From positions 124,001 to 188,000 of the forward strand of contig NZ_QTJR01000002.1 of NCBI RefSeq assembly GCF_003382285.1: a stretch of DNA of 64,000 nucleotides, read 5' to 3'. The notes under the pieces were generated by a model that did not search any database, was not told the DNA's origin, and saw only the letters and a list, made by a program, of their open reading frames with translations. Both the position numbers and the translations under genes were made by a program. Of this stretch, positions 1 through 8,044 are shown in pieces. Every line of letters starts with the position of its first letter. The first letter of the stretch is position 1. Source of the DNA: Lysobacter soli (GTDB taxonomy: Bacteria; Pseudomonadota; Gammaproteobacteria; Xanthomonadales; Xanthomonadaceae).

Positions 1-2
1 AC

Positions 3-650
3 GCGTGGCTGGTGAAGCAGGGTCGCATCGCGGCCAGCCCCGCCGCGTCGATCCGTTCGCCCAAAGCGCCACGCAAATTGCCGCAGGTGCTCGATCCCGA
101 CGAAGCCAAGGCGCTGGTCGAAGTGCCCACCGACGCGCCGCTGGGCTTGCGCGATCGCGCGCTGCTGGAACTGTTCTATTCCTCGGGCCTGCGACTGTCG
201 GAGCTGTGTTCGCTGCGCTGGCGCGATCTGGATCTTTCCGATGCGCTGGTGAACGTGCTCGGCAAGGGCAACAAGCAGCGCAGCGTGCCGCTGGGTTCGC
301 ATGCGCGCGCGGCGCTCTCCGAGTGGCGCGCGTCCACCGGTGCGGCGAACGATGCGCACGTGTTTCCCGGTCGCGGCGGCGGGGCCATCACGCCGCGCGC
401 CGTGCAGCTGCGCATGCGTCACCTCGCGCAGCAGCAGGGGTTGTTCAAGCGCGTGCATCCGCATCTGCTGCGGCATTCCTTCGCCAGCCACATCCTCGAG
501 TCGTCCGGCGACCTGCGCGGCGTGCAGGAACTGCTCGGCCACGCCGATATCGCGACGACGCAGATCTATACCCACCTGGACTACCAGCACCTGGCGAAGG
601 TGTACGACGACGCGCATCCGCGCGCGCGCCGGAAGGGCGGCCAGGGCTGA
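3..650 (+). CDS. xerC: Tyrosine recombinase XerC, C-terminal part (5' end outside window)
   Basis: Site-specific recombinase that, with XerD, resolves chromosome dimers at dif. The reading frame is open from the first bases of the window, so the start and most of the N-terminal SAM-like DNA-binding domain are missing. The catalytic set of the family is visible: Arg in GLRLSEL, Lys in [10 protein letters not shown], the HLLRHSFA box (His-x-x-Arg), His in LLGHADI and the nucleophile Tyr in QIYTHLD. The protein ends with a basic tail. It lies 144 bp upstream of hslV, the xerC-hslVU order known in xanthomonads. XerD is the alternative, but the hslVU context favours XerC. Confidence 0.93.
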   Translation, partial: AWLVKQGRIAASPAASIRSPKAPRKLPQVLDPDEAKALVEVPTDAPLGLRDRALLELFYSSGLRLSELCSLRWRDLDLSDALVNVLGKGNKQRSVPLGSHARAALSEWRASTGAANDAHVFPGRGGGAITPRAVQLRMRHLAQQQGLFKRVHPHLLRHSFASHILESSGDLRGVQELLGHADIATTQIYTHLDYQHLAKVYDDAHPRARRKGGQG

Positions 651-794
651 ACCTGAGCCGCTAGCGGCGATCCCGGGTGTAAGGATTCCGTTTCGGCGAG
701 CGCCCCGGCCCGCGATCGAACCGCCGCATCGCCGCCCGCCGGCTTGAACCGGCCCGTCCGTGCCCCCACCGATGGGAAATCCCCCGGAGGTCGC

Positions 795-1346
795 ATGGAC
801 CCGAGTCAGAACCCCAACGTTTTCCACGCCACGACCATCGTCTCGGTTCGCCGCGACGGCCACGTCGCCGTCGCCGGCGACGGACAGGTCACCCTTGGCC
901 ACACCGTGATGAAGGGCAACGCACGCAAGGTGCGCCGTCTCGGCCGCGACGGACAGGTGCTGGCCGGCTTCGCCGGCGCCGCCGCCGATGCCTTCACGCT
1001 GTTCGAACTGTTCGAAGCCAAGCTCGAGAAGCATGGCCAGCTCACACGCGCCGCGGTCGAGCTCGCCAAGGATTGGCGCACCGAACGCCGCCTGGGCAAG
1101 CTCGAAGCGCTGCTTGCCGTCGCCGACAAGGAGACCTCGCTGATCATCAGCGGCACCGGCGACGTCATCGAACCGGAAGACGGCATCATCGCCATCGGTT
1201 CGGGCGGCATGTACGCGCTCTCGGCGGCGCGCGCGCTGATCGCGCACACGCAGCTGGACGCACGCACCATCGCCACCGAGGCCATCGGCATCGCCGGCGA
1301 CGTGTGCATCTACACCAACCGCAACGTGGTGGTGGAAGAGCTCTGA
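795..1346 (+). CDS. hslV: ATP-dependent protease subunit HslV (ClpQ)
   Basis: Peptidase subunit of the two-component HslVU protease; a dodecamer with an N-terminal threonine nucleophile in the cytosol. The start at 795 is set by GGAGG about six bases upstream; an in-frame ATG at 744 has no such site. The 183-residue product carries 12 residues ([12 protein letters not shown]) before the TTIVSVRR segment that begins the mature protein in E. coli. No start codon lies immediately before that Thr, so the leader must be cut off to free Thr13. The rest ([33 protein letters not shown]) is typical. hslU follows 138 bp downstream, with a hairpin repeat between them. Confidence 0.96.
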   Translation: MDPSQNPNVFHATTIVSVRRDGHVAVAGDGQVTLGHTVMKGNARKVRRLGRDGQVLAGFAGAAADAFTLFELFEAKLEKHGQLTRAAVELAKDWRTERRLGKLEALLAVADKETSLIISGTGDVIEPEDGIIAIGSGGMYALSAARALIAHTQLDARTIATEAIGIAGDVCIYTNRNVVVEEL

Positions 1347-1352
1347 AAGCAG

Positions 1353-1460
1353 CCCCCTCTCCCGCTCGCGGGAGAGGGATGGGGTGAGGGCAGAAGTACC
1401 TCACGCCCTAACGCCCTCATCCGCCCTCCGGGCACCTTCTCCCGCAAGCGGGAGAAGGGA
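1353..1460 (+). repeat. Composite GAGAGGGG/GAGAAGGG hairpin repeat, copy 1
   Basis: Two linked hairpins lie between hslV and hslU. The first has arms CCCTCTCCCG and CGGGAGAGGG followed by TGGGGTGAGGG. The second reads CGCCCTCATCCGCCCTCCGG and then CTTCTCCCG with CGGGAGAAGGG. Other full or half copies are at 2884, 15409, 17401, 40721, 43261, 43528 and 45784. It occupies nearly the whole intergenic gap inside the hslVU operon. Confidence 0.85.
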
Positions 1461-1484
1461 CGACCCCGATACGACGACAACGAC

Positions 1485-2873
1485 ATGCCCATCAAGCCCG
1501 ACAATTCCAACGCCACCATGACGCCGCGCGAGATCGTGCAGGAGCTGGACCGACACATCGTCGGCCAGCATTCGGCCAAGCGCGCCGTCGCCATCGCCCT
1601 GCGCAACCGCTGGCGCCGCATGCAGCTGCCGGCCGAGCTGCGCAATGAGGTGATGCCCAAGAACATCCTGATGATCGGCCCCACCGGCGTGGGCAAGACC
1701 GAGATCGCGCGGCGGCTGGCGACGCTGGCCAACGCGCCGTTCGTGAAGGTGGAAGCCACGCGCTTCACCGAGGTCGGCTACGTCGGCAAGGACGTCGAGC
1801 AGATCGTGCGCGACCTCGCCGACACCGCGGTCAAGCTGTATCGCGAACAGGCCAAGCAGCGCGTGCGCACGCAGGCCGAGGAGCGTGCGGAAGAACGCAT
1901 CCTCGACGCGCTGCTGCCGCGCCGCCAGGGCGCGCCGACCGTGTTCGGCTTCAACGCCACCGAGGAAGCGAAGGACGAACCGTCTTCCCAGGAGAACGAA
2001 ACCCGCGCGAAGCTTCGCAAGCAGCTGCGCACCGGTGCGCTGGACGATCGCGAGATCGAGATCGAAACGGCGGTGAACGTCGGCGTCGACATCATGGCGC
2101 CGCCCGGCATGGAAGAGATGGGCCAGCAGCTGCGGCAGATGTTCTCGCAGGTGGCCGGCGCGAAGACGCACAAGAAGACGCTGCCGATCCGCACCGCACG
2201 CACGCAGCTGACCGAAGAGGAAGCCGGCAAGCTCGTCAACGAGGACGAAGTGCGCGAGGCGGCGATCGAAGCCTGCGAGCAGCACGGCATCGTCTTCATC
2301 GACGAGATCGACAAGGTGGCCAAGCGCTCCGAGGCCGGCGTGACCGGCGGCGACGTCAGCCGCGAAGGCGTGCAGCGCGACCTGCTGCCACTTGTGGAAG
2401 GCTCGACCGTGAGCACGAAGTACGGCCCGGTGAAGACCGACCACATCCTCTTCATTGCGTCCGGCGCGTTCCACCTGGCCAAGCCGAGCGACCTGATTCC
2501 CGAACTGCAGGGTCGATTCCCGATCCGCGTGGAGCTTTCCGCGCTGAGCAAGGACGATTTCGTACGCATCCTCACCGAGCCCAAGGCCGCGCTGACGACG
2601 CAGTACGTCGAACTGCTGCGCACCGAAGGCGTGGGGCTGGAGTTCACCCCCGATGCGGTGGACCGTCTGGCCGAAATCGCCGCGCAGGTGAACGAGCGGC
2701 AGGAAAACATCGGCGCGCGTCGCCTGCACACCGTGCTGGAGCGCCTGCTCGACGTGCTGAGCTACGAAGCGCCGGATCGCGACGGGCAGTCGGTGAAGAT
2801 CGATCGCGCCTATGTCGATTCGCACTTGGGCGAGCTGGTGCAGGATCCGGATCTGAGCCGTTACATCCTGTAA
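1485..2873 (+). CDS. hslU: HslU (ClpY) ATPase, unfoldase of the HslVU protease
   Basis: AAA+ ATPase that unfolds substrates and feeds them to HslV. At 462 residues it has the usual HslU length. Visible are the N-terminal HIVGQ motif, Walker A GPTGVGKT at residues 65-72, the central I-domain (about 110-240), Walker [10 protein letters not shown] near 268-276, the RDLLPLVEG segment, and the sensor-2 region [10 protein letters not shown]. The C-terminal tail ends SRYIL, the part that in this family inserts into HslV to activate it. It is the second gene of the hslVU operon. Nothing unusual in the coding region. Confidence 0.97.
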   Translation: MPIKPDNSNATMTPREIVQELDRHIVGQHSAKRAVAIALRNRWRRMQLPAELRNEVMPKNILMIGPTGVGKTEIARRLATLANAPFVKVEATRFTEVGYVGKDVEQIVRDLADTAVKLYREQAKQRVRTQAEERAEERILDALLPRRQGAPTVFGFNATEEAKDEPSSQENETRAKLRKQLRTGALDDREIEIETAVNVGVDIMAPPGMEEMGQQLRQMFSQVAGAKTHKKTLPIRTARTQLTEEEAGKLVNEDEVREAAIEACEQHGIVFIDEIDKVAKRSEAGVTGGDVSREGVQRDLLPLVEGSTVSTKYGPVKTDHILFIASGAFHLAKPSDLIPELQGRFPIRVELSALSKDDFVRILTEPKAALTTQYVELLRTEGVGLEFTPDAVDRLAEIAAQVNERQENIGARRLHTVLERLLDVLSYEAPDRDGQSVKIDRAYVDSHLGELVQDPDLSRYIL

Positions 2874-2883
2874 CTGCTCTGAA

Positions 2884-2996
2884 GCCCCTCTCCCGTTTGC
2901 GGGAGAGGGGTTGGGGTGAGGGCAGGCAGTTGCAGAAGCAGGAACAGCGCCCTCATCCGCCCTCCGGGCACCTTCTCCCGTGAACGGGAGAAGGGA
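2884..2996 (+). repeat. Composite hairpin repeat, copy 2
   Basis: Same two-hairpin element as at 1353, immediately after the hslU stop codon. Arms CCCTCTCCCG/CGGGAGAGGG are followed by CGCCCTCATCCGCCCTCCGG and CTTCTCCCG/CGGGAGAAGGG. The spacer between the two hairpins differs in length and sequence from copy 1. It lies between convergent genes, where a hairpin could also stop transcription. Confidence 0.85.
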
Positions 2997-3007
2997 ACGC
3001 AGACCCC

Positions 3008-3454
3008 TCAGCGCGGCTCCACCACCACTTCCGTCTTCACCGAACTGGCGATGAAGCAGTTGCGGTGCGCCGACTCGTGCAGTTTCTCCAGCGCAGCCGA
3101 ATCCGGCGCGTCGCCTGCGAACGTGATCTTCGGACGCAACGTCACGTGCGTGACCGCCGCGCGACCCTCCGCGTTCTTGCCGAGCGTGCCGACGGCGTCG
3201 TCCTCGTAGGCGTCGATGGTGAAGCCCTTCTTCGCCGCGATCGCCAGCAGCGTCAGCATGTGGCACGACGACAGCGCGGCCACCAGCATCTCTTCCGGAT
3301 CCACGCCATCCGCGCTGCCGAAGTACGCCGGCGCGGCCGAACCGGTGATGCGCTGCCCGCGCTCGAAACGCACGTCGTGGTCGCGCGGGTAGTGTTCGTA
3401 GTCGAACGGCTGGCCGTTGCGGGTCCAGCGGATCGAGGCGAGGTGTTCGGACAT
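3008..3454 (-). CDS. OsmC/Ohr family peroxiredoxin-like protein
   Basis: A 148-residue protein of the OsmC superfamily, small cytosolic thiol peroxidases acting on organic hydroperoxides. The two conserved cysteines are present: Cys64 in SSCHMLT and Cys133 in HRNCFIA, with Glu56 in the DPEEML segment before the first. The start at 3454 (MSEHLASIRW) is chosen because the family begins there; an in-frame ATG at 3487 adds eleven low-complexity residues. Whether it is OsmC, Ohr or the YhfA-like subgroup cannot be settled by eye. It converges on hslU and stands alone. Confidence 0.88.
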   Translation of the reverse strand: MSEHLASIRWTRNGQPFDYEHYPRDHDVRFERGQRITGSAAPAYFGSADGVDPEEMLVAALSSCHMLTLLAIAAKKGFTIDAYEDDAVGTLGKNAEGRAAVTHVTLRPKITFAGDAPDSAALEKLHESAHRNCFIASSVKTEVVVEPR

Positions 3455-3499
3455 GGTGGCGGCTACCGTGGGGCGGGCCGCCACCATGCCACAGCGGCT

Positions 3500-4570
3500 T
3501 CAGCGCGCGACAGCCTCCGCGCCCGGAGCCGCCGCCTTGCGACGTGCGGTGTCCTCCGCGAGCTGGTCGCGCGCGGCCTGCTGCAGGCGCTCGATGCTCA
3601 CCTTGTCCGGCGCCGCGCCCAGCTTCGCGGTGAGGTCGGCGACCACGCGCTTGTTCGCGTAGGTGTGCGGCGAATCGGGGTCATCGCCCTGCGCGGTGAT
3701 GAACGAGCCCAGTCGCTTGGCGCTGACCTCGCGCGCCTGCGCCAGTTCGACCAGCTTGGCGCGGTATTCCAGCTCCCACGACGCCATGCCCGGGAACGCG
3801 TTCTGGTCGGCGAAGTGCTGCGTTTCGTGGCCGAGGAACACCACGCGGAACGCTTCGCTGTCGAGTCCCTCGGTGTAGCTCGGCACGACGGCGTACAGCG
3901 CTTCGGCCGTCGCCCAGCCGCCGGCGGAGCCGCGTTCGCAGCGGCCGTACGAGGTCCAGCCGCGGCTGACCCAGTCGTCGAGCAGTTCGACCTTCACCGT
4001 GTACGGGCCTTCGGGCAGCTCGACCTTCCACGGCCGCGTTTCCTGCTTGCGCCACATCATCAGCTCGCGCAGCGGCAGCGTGCGGCCCAGCTGCGCGCGA
4101 TAGCCGTGCGCCAGCAGCTGCCCCTGCAGGATCGGCTCCAGTGCGTCCATGTCCTTCGCATCGTTCGCATCGGGACCGATGCGCTTGCGCAGCGTCGCGA
4201 GCAATTTCGCTTCCAGCTGCGCGCGCTGCTGCGGTGCCTTCATCGCGTGCCACCAGTAGTCCTGGTAGTCGTGCAGTACCTGGCGGGCGAAACCGTCGGC
4301 GATGGCGTCGGTGGCGAACACCGGCGCGTCGCCGTGCCGCGCGAGCATGCAGGCGCGATACACCGCGTCCTTGTCGACGAAGCCGGCGGCCGGCGATGCG
4401 CGCAGCGCCGTCACCGCGCGCTGGCTGTCGCCCTGCAGGATGGCGTTGGTGGATTCGGCGATCGCGGCGGTAGCCGCCGGTGTGGACGCGGGCGGGGCGG
4501 CATGTGCGGCCGACACCGCGGCGGTGAGCGCGAACACCAGCGGGGCGATGCGGAACGTCGTGCGGGGCAT
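3500..4570 (-). CDS. Secreted HExxH putative zinc metalloprotease, uncharacterised
   Basis: A protein of 356 residues with an N-terminal signal peptide (residues 1-24, cut after AAHA). The mature part is mostly helical and carries HETQH at residues 248-252, the HExxH zinc site of metallopeptidases, followed by FADQNAFPGM and a WELEYR segment. Glu266 or Glu268 could be the third ligand. No named family is recognised. An upstream in-frame ATG at 4615 overlaps the stop codon of the AraC-type gene as ATGA, so translation may begin there and be coupled; the start at 4570 gives the cleaner signal peptide. Proteolytic function is inferred only from the motif. Neighbouring strand order suggests a two-gene operon with the regulator. 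Confidence 0.75.
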   Translation of the reverse strand: MPRTTFRIAPLVFALTAAVSAAHAAPPASTPAATAAIAESTNAILQGDSQRAVTALRASPAAGFVDKDAVYRACMLARHGDAPVFATDAIADGFARQVLHDYQDYWWHAMKAPQQRAQLEAKLLATLRKRIGPDANDAKDMDALEPILQGQLLAHGYRAQLGRTLPLRELMMWRKQETRPWKVELPEGPYTVKVELLDDWVSRGWTSYGRCERGSAGGWATAEALYAVVPSYTEGLDSEAFRVVFLGHETQHFADQNAFPGMASWELEYRAKLVELAQAREVSAKRLGSFITAQGDDPDSPHTYANKRVVADLTAKLGAAPDKVSIERLQQAARDQLAEDTARRKAAAPGAEAVAR

Positions 4571-4611
4571 GGGGAATCCGTTCGTGCGACGGCCGGCGGC
4601 CGCCTTCGCGC

Positions 4612-5325
4612 TCATTGCAGCGCGGTCGCCAGGGCGGCGTCTTGAACGGATTTGATCTTCCGGCGCAACCGCGAGGGCGGGGCGCCCGTCGCCGCGCGCA
4701 GGGTTCGCGTGAGGTGCGCCTGGTCGGCGAAACCGCTGATCGTGGCGATCTCGACCAGCGGCCATCCTTCGACCAGCAGGCGCAACGCGCGACGGCAGCG
4801 CAGTTCGCGACGCAGCAGCTGCGGCGCCATGCCGTGCGATTTCACGAAGGTGCGCGAGGCGTGCGCGAGCGACACGCCGGCCGCCTGCGCGAGCGAGGCG
4901 ATGTCCTGCTCGCCGTGTTCGAGCTCGTGCAGGAACGTGCGCTGCCACGGTTGCAGCGTCGGCGTCGGCGTCGGCGCGGCATCGCACGCGGCGATCAGCT
5001 CCGGCAGCCGGTGCGGCGCGTGCGTGAACACCGCGAGCGCGTCCTTCGCATCGTGCACGCGCAGCACGCGCAACGTGTCGCCGACGGCATCGCCGTCCAG
5101 ATCGAGGTTCACCACCTTCGCGCCGAGCCGCCCGAAGCGGTTGCCGTGCGCGTGCCAGCGCGGATGCAGCACCAGCGTGCCGGGCACGCAATCGACCGGG
5201 CCGTCGGCACTCGCCTCGACATGGCTGCCGTCGATCACCAGCGCGGCGTACGCCCCGTCGTGCCGGTGCGTGCGCAGCACGTCGCAGGCGTCATGGCGGG
5301 TCTCGAAGCCGGTGTGGGCGTGCAT
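4612..5325 (-). CDS. AraC family transcriptional regulator
   Basis: A regulator of 237 residues. The N-terminal half is a small cupin-like AraC ligand domain (HRHDGAYAALVIDG, PGTLVLHPRWHAHG). The C-terminal half has the two AraC helix-turn-helix motifs: DIASLAQAAGVSLAHASRTF and the second around LVEIATISGFADQAHLTRT. The start at 5325 (MHAHTG) matches the beginning of the cupin domain; the longer frame upstream is repetitive non-conserved sequence. Its stop codon overlaps an in-frame ATG of the next gene, the HExxH protein, so it may control that gene. The ligand is unknown. Confidence 0.88.
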   Translation of the reverse strand: MHAHTGFETRHDACDVLRTHRHDGAYAALVIDGSHVEASADGPVDCVPGTLVLHPRWHAHGNRFGRLGAKVVNLDLDGDAVGDTLRVLRVHDAKDALAVFTHAPHRLPELIAACDAAPTPTPTLQPWQRTFLHELEHGEQDIASLAQAAGVSLAHASRTFVKSHGMAPQLLRRELRCRRALRLLVEGWPLVEIATISGFADQAHLTRTLRAATGAPPSRLRRKIKSVQDAALATALQ

Positions 5326-5460
5326 GCGTGGATCCTGACGAAGGCCGCGGCCGCAGGCCAGTGGCAGAGGTTGGGCCCTGCTTGTGATGCCGCACTCGGG
5401 CGAGGGGTTGAAGGCCGCGGCGGCCGGGCCCTCCAACGCAGGCCACCGTGCCGCGGACCC

Positions 5461-6102
5461 TCAGCGTTCCGGAATGACCGCAGCGGCCATAGGCGCCAGC
5501 ACGGTCCAGCCCAGCGTCTCGTAAAGCGCGCGCCCGTCTGCCGTGGCGACCAGCAGTTGCGGGGTGGTCGCCGATTCCTTCGTCGAAGCGAGCGCGGCCA
5601 TCACGGCCATGCCCAGGCCTTTGCGGCGATGGTCGGGCGAGGTCTCGATGCGGTCGTAGATGAAGGCGTCGCCCGTCTGCGCCGCGGTGCCGTGGGCGGC
5701 AATGCCACCGTCGGGCGCGAGGATGCTGGCCCGGTTGACGGGCCCGGCGCGATGAACTTCAAGCCGATAGCCGTGCGCCAACGGCCTTGGGTCCAGGAGC
5801 GCCGCCGTCGCGATCATGAAATGGTTCGTCGGCTGGATCTCCCAGCGATCGGGCAGCGCGCTTCTCAGCGCCTCGTCGGTGCCGCACAGCTTCAGCACGT
5901 GCCGTGGCGCCGTGATGGCCTGCGCGATCTCGCGCAGGCCATCGCACATCCGCGGGAACACCCAGCGCGTGGTTTCCGTCTCCGATCGCGTATCGACACG
6001 AATGCCGCCGCGATCGTGCACCGGCGCCGGCGAGCCACGCGCGATGGAGTGCGCGGCCTGCCAGGCGAATACGAGTTGGCTGTCGACGTGGAACGAAGTC
6101 AT
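5461..6102 (-). CDS. GNAT family N-acetyltransferase
   Basis: A 213-residue protein with a GNAT fold in its C-terminal half. The acetyl-CoA binding loop is visible as RRKGLGMAVMAAL (the family's R/Q-x-x-G-x-G/A), followed by TADGRALYETLGW, the usual last strand and helix. The N-terminal 90 residues (MTSFHVDSQL onward) are not recognised and may hold the acceptor site. The start at 6102 is the first ATG that gives a sensible N-terminus; upstream codons run into low-quality arginine-rich sequence. Substrate unknown. It stands alone among minus-strand genes. Confidence 0.82.
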   Translation of the reverse strand: MTSFHVDSQLVFAWQAAHSIARGSPAPVHDRGGIRVDTRSETETTRWVFPRMCDGLREIAQAITAPRHVLKLCGTDEALRSALPDRWEIQPTNHFMIATAALLDPRPLAHGYRLEVHRAGPVNRASILAPDGGIAAHGTAAQTGDAFIYDRIETSPDHRRKGLGMAVMAALASTKESATTPQLLVATADGRALYETLGWTVLAPMAAAVIPER

Positions 6103-6206
6103 GGAGATGCCCGGAAGTCGGTTGGAGATGCTGCGCGCATCGCACTTGATCACGACGCCGTCTCCCGCGACGAGACGACTCGGCCGCAGTGCACGGGAGG
6201 CGCGGC

Positions 6207-6467
6207 CTACCCCGCGTTCCGGAACACGATCTGCCGGACGCCTTCGGCCGACATCCACGCTCCGGCAAGAACACCGATGCCGTGTTGCATGAGCGCCATC
6301 TCACCCGTGACCTGACGCGGGGATGATCCCCAACTGATGTGGCCCGTCGCGAAGTAGTGCTGGATTACGTCCAGGCTGCCGTACAGGAAGAAGGCACCAA
6401 GACACAGCAGGCATAGTCCCCAGATGCCGCGCGCCGCCGGCGTCCTCAAGCGTTGTTCCCTTGCCAT
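6207..6467 (-). CDS. Small membrane protein, hypothetical
   Basis: An 86-residue protein. After a short basic N-terminus (MAREQRLRTPAARG) it has one clear membrane segment at about residues 15-36 (GIWGLCLLCLGAFFLYGSL). A second weaker hydrophobic stretch lies near residues 60-75 (ALMQHGIGVLAGAWMSAEGV). Codon use matches the host. No family is recognised, and nothing in the neighbours (a GNAT protein downstream, arr upstream) gives it a job. Confidence 0.6.
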   Translation of the reverse strand: MAREQRLRTPAARGIWGLCLLCLGAFFLYGSLDVIQHYFATGHISWGSSPRQVTGEMALMQHGIGVLAGAWMSAEGVRQIVFRNAG

Positions 6468-6537
6468 TCGTCCATCCCCCCGTTGCTGCGTCCCCTCGCC
6501 GTTATACCTCCAGTGCGATCGGCTCCGGCATTCCGCA

Positions 6538-6939
6538 TCACTCCTCGATCGCCTCGACGCCCGCCTGCCGCAGTTTCTCCAGATGCGCGCGCATTTCCGC
6601 CAGGCGCTCGGGCGGGTGGCCTTCCCAGCCGATGATCTCGCCAACCACGCGGAACGGGTGCGCCGAGCGGTACGACTTTGTGGGATTGCCGGGGAAGCGC
6701 TTGTCGGTGAGGTTCGGATCGTCCTCTATCGGCCCGGTCGGCTCGACGATGTAGACGTGGCCACGGCCTTCGCCGACGGCCAGTTCCGCGCCCCAGATGG
6801 CCGCATCGAGCGTCGCGCTGAGGTACACGAACTTCGCCGGCGCGCGCTTTCCGTAGTTGGAAGCGCGCCCGGGCTCGATCAGCGCGCCGATGGCGAGGTC
6901 GGCCTTGGTGCCGTGGTAGTAGGTCGTGCTATCGCCCAT
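6538..6939 (-). CDS. arr: Rifampin ADP-ribosyltransferase (Arr)
   Basis: Enzyme that inactivates rifamycins by transferring ADP-ribose from NAD+ to the ansa-chain hydroxyl. The 133-residue protein carries the whole Arr signature: YYHGTKADL, GRASNYGKR, VYLSATLDAAIWGAELA, VYIVEPTGPIEDDPNLTDK and FPGNPTKSYRS, with the RVVGEIIGW segment near the end. It has the length of known Arr proteins. An ATG two codons upstream (6945) is also possible. No integron or transposon feature was found next to it, so it looks like a resident chromosomal gene. Confidence 0.93.
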   Translation of the reverse strand: MGDSTTYYHGTKADLAIGALIEPGRASNYGKRAPAKFVYLSATLDAAIWGAELAVGEGRGHVYIVEPTGPIEDDPNLTDKRFPGNPTKSYRSAHPFRVVGEIIGWEGHPPERLAEMRAHLEKLRQAGVEAIEE

Positions 6940-7001
6940 GTGCATCGCTCCGCTTGGCTGCCCGTTCGACAGGCCGGCGATGCTGCACCACGCGCCGCGG
7001 C

Positions 7002-7030
7002 TTGCCGCAAGCCCCGGGGCGTTATATAAA
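7002..7030 (+). promoter_or_regulatory. Candidate sigma-70 promoter directly before a terminator
   Basis: TTGCCG (7002-7007), a 17-bp spacer and TATAAA (7025-7030) on the plus strand. This is close to consensus in a GC-rich genome. The expected start near 7037 falls at the 5' foot of a strong terminator, so only a tiny RNA would result. The AT-rich block could instead serve minus-strand arr. Confidence 0.4.
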
Positions 7031-7038
7031 TTGGTTGT

Positions 7039-7064
7039 GGGAGGCGCCGGGCGCCTCCCTTTTT
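7039..7064 (+). terminator. Rho-independent terminator
   Basis: Stem GGGAGGCGC (7039-7047) with GCGCCTCCC (7051-7059), loop CGG, then a run of five T. The T-run is on the plus strand, yet no plus-strand gene lies upstream within several kilobases. On the minus strand it sits after the cytosine deaminase stop but lacks a U-tract there. Confidence 0.75.
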
Positions 7065-7089
7065 CGTTTTCGGCGTGATCGAGTTGCGA

Positions 7090-7545
7090 TCAATCCTCGC
7101 CGATGTCCTCGTTCCACACGGCCGGATTCGCGGCGATGTAGTCGCGCAGCATGCCGATGCATTCGGCGTCTTCCAGATCGATCACCTTGACGCCGTTCTC
7201 GCGCAGCCAGTCGATGCCGCCGCGGAAGTTCACCGATTCACCCACCACCACGGTGCCGATGTTGAACTGCCGCACCAGCCCGCTGCAGTACCAGCACGGC
7301 GCGAGCGTGGTGACCATGATCGTGTCGCGGTAACGGCGCTGGCGACCGGCCTTGCGGAAGGCGTCGGTTTCGCCGTGCACGGACGGGTCGTTCTCCTGGA
7401 TGCGGCGGTTGTGGCCGCAGCCGAGCAGGCGTCCGTCGTCGTGATACAGCGCCGCGCCGATCGGAATGCCGCCTTCGGCGAGGCCCTTGCGGGCTTCTTC
7501 CACGGCGGTGGCGAGCAGGGCGCGGTAGTCGGGGGTGTCGATCAT
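7090..7545 (-). CDS. Cytosine deaminase, fungal (FCY1-like) zinc type
   Basis: A 151-residue zinc-dependent deaminase that most likely converts cytosine to uracil. The zinc site is complete: HGETD (His and the catalytic Glu) and PCWYC (two Cys). The GIPIGAAL, GHNRR, VVVGESVNF and C-terminal WNEDIGED segments resemble, from memory, yeast cytosine deaminase rather than tRNA or CMP deaminases or bacterial CodA of the amidohydrolase fold. The start at 7545 overlaps the stop of the upstream acetyltransferase gene as ATGA, so the two were translated together before that gene broke. Guanine or another nucleobase as substrate cannot be excluded. Confidence 0.87.
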   Translation of the reverse strand: MIDTPDYRALLATAVEEARKGLAEGGIPIGAALYHDDGRLLGCGHNRRIQENDPSVHGETDAFRKAGRQRRYRDTIMVTTLAPCWYCSGLVRQFNIGTVVVGESVNFRGGIDWLRENGVKVIDLEDAECIGMLRDYIAANPAVWNEDIGED

Positions 7546-8022
7546 GGGGTGGCTCCAGCGGCGCGCAACATGTCGATGTGCGGGATGCCGTCGTCGAGGT
7601 AGTTATCGGAATTACGCACGAATCCATGCCGCGCGTAGTAGTGCTCAAGATGCGCCTGCGCGCCGATCTGCACGTCGCTGCCGGGCCAGCGGCGTTCGAT
7701 TTCGTCCAGCGCGATGCGCACCAGCGGATCGCCCAGGCCTCGCCCGCGACAGGCCGGCGCGGTGAGTACGCGGCCGAAGCTGACCTGCGGATAGCTCAGG
7801 CCGGCCGGCAGGATGCGCAGGTACGCGGCGATGCTGCCGTCGTCGGCGCGACCGATGACGTGCGCGACGTCCGGGTGCGCGTCCTTGCCATCTGGATCCA
7901 GATAGACGCACTGCTGTTCGACGACGAACCTCCGAACGCAGCTTCAGCAGTGCGTAAAGCGTGCCGCCATCGAGTTGCGCGAAGGTGCGGACATCCCAGC
8001 GAATGGTTGGAACTGCGGTCAT
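7542..8022 (-). pseudogene. ElaA-like GNAT acetyltransferase, frameshifted
   Basis: The gene starts at 8022 (MTAVPTIRWDVRTF) and reads as an ElaA-like acetyltransferase up to LYALLKLRSEV. Near 7930 the frame breaks: the continuation FVVEQQCVYLDPDG, the acetyl-CoA loop CRGRGLG and the end HIDMLRAAGATP lie in another frame. The total length of 481 bp is one more than a multiple of three, fitting loss of two bases or gain of one. The stop codon still overlaps the start of the cytosine deaminase gene. The rest of the sequence looks undamaged, so the break is recent or a sequencing error. Confidence 0.8.
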
Positions 8023-8044
8023 GCGTGCATGATGCCAGCGCGGC

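Noticed and set aside
1401-3266. Long minus-strand frame opposite hslU
   Set aside because: Arginine- and histidine-rich composition with no domains; it is antisense to a certain gene.
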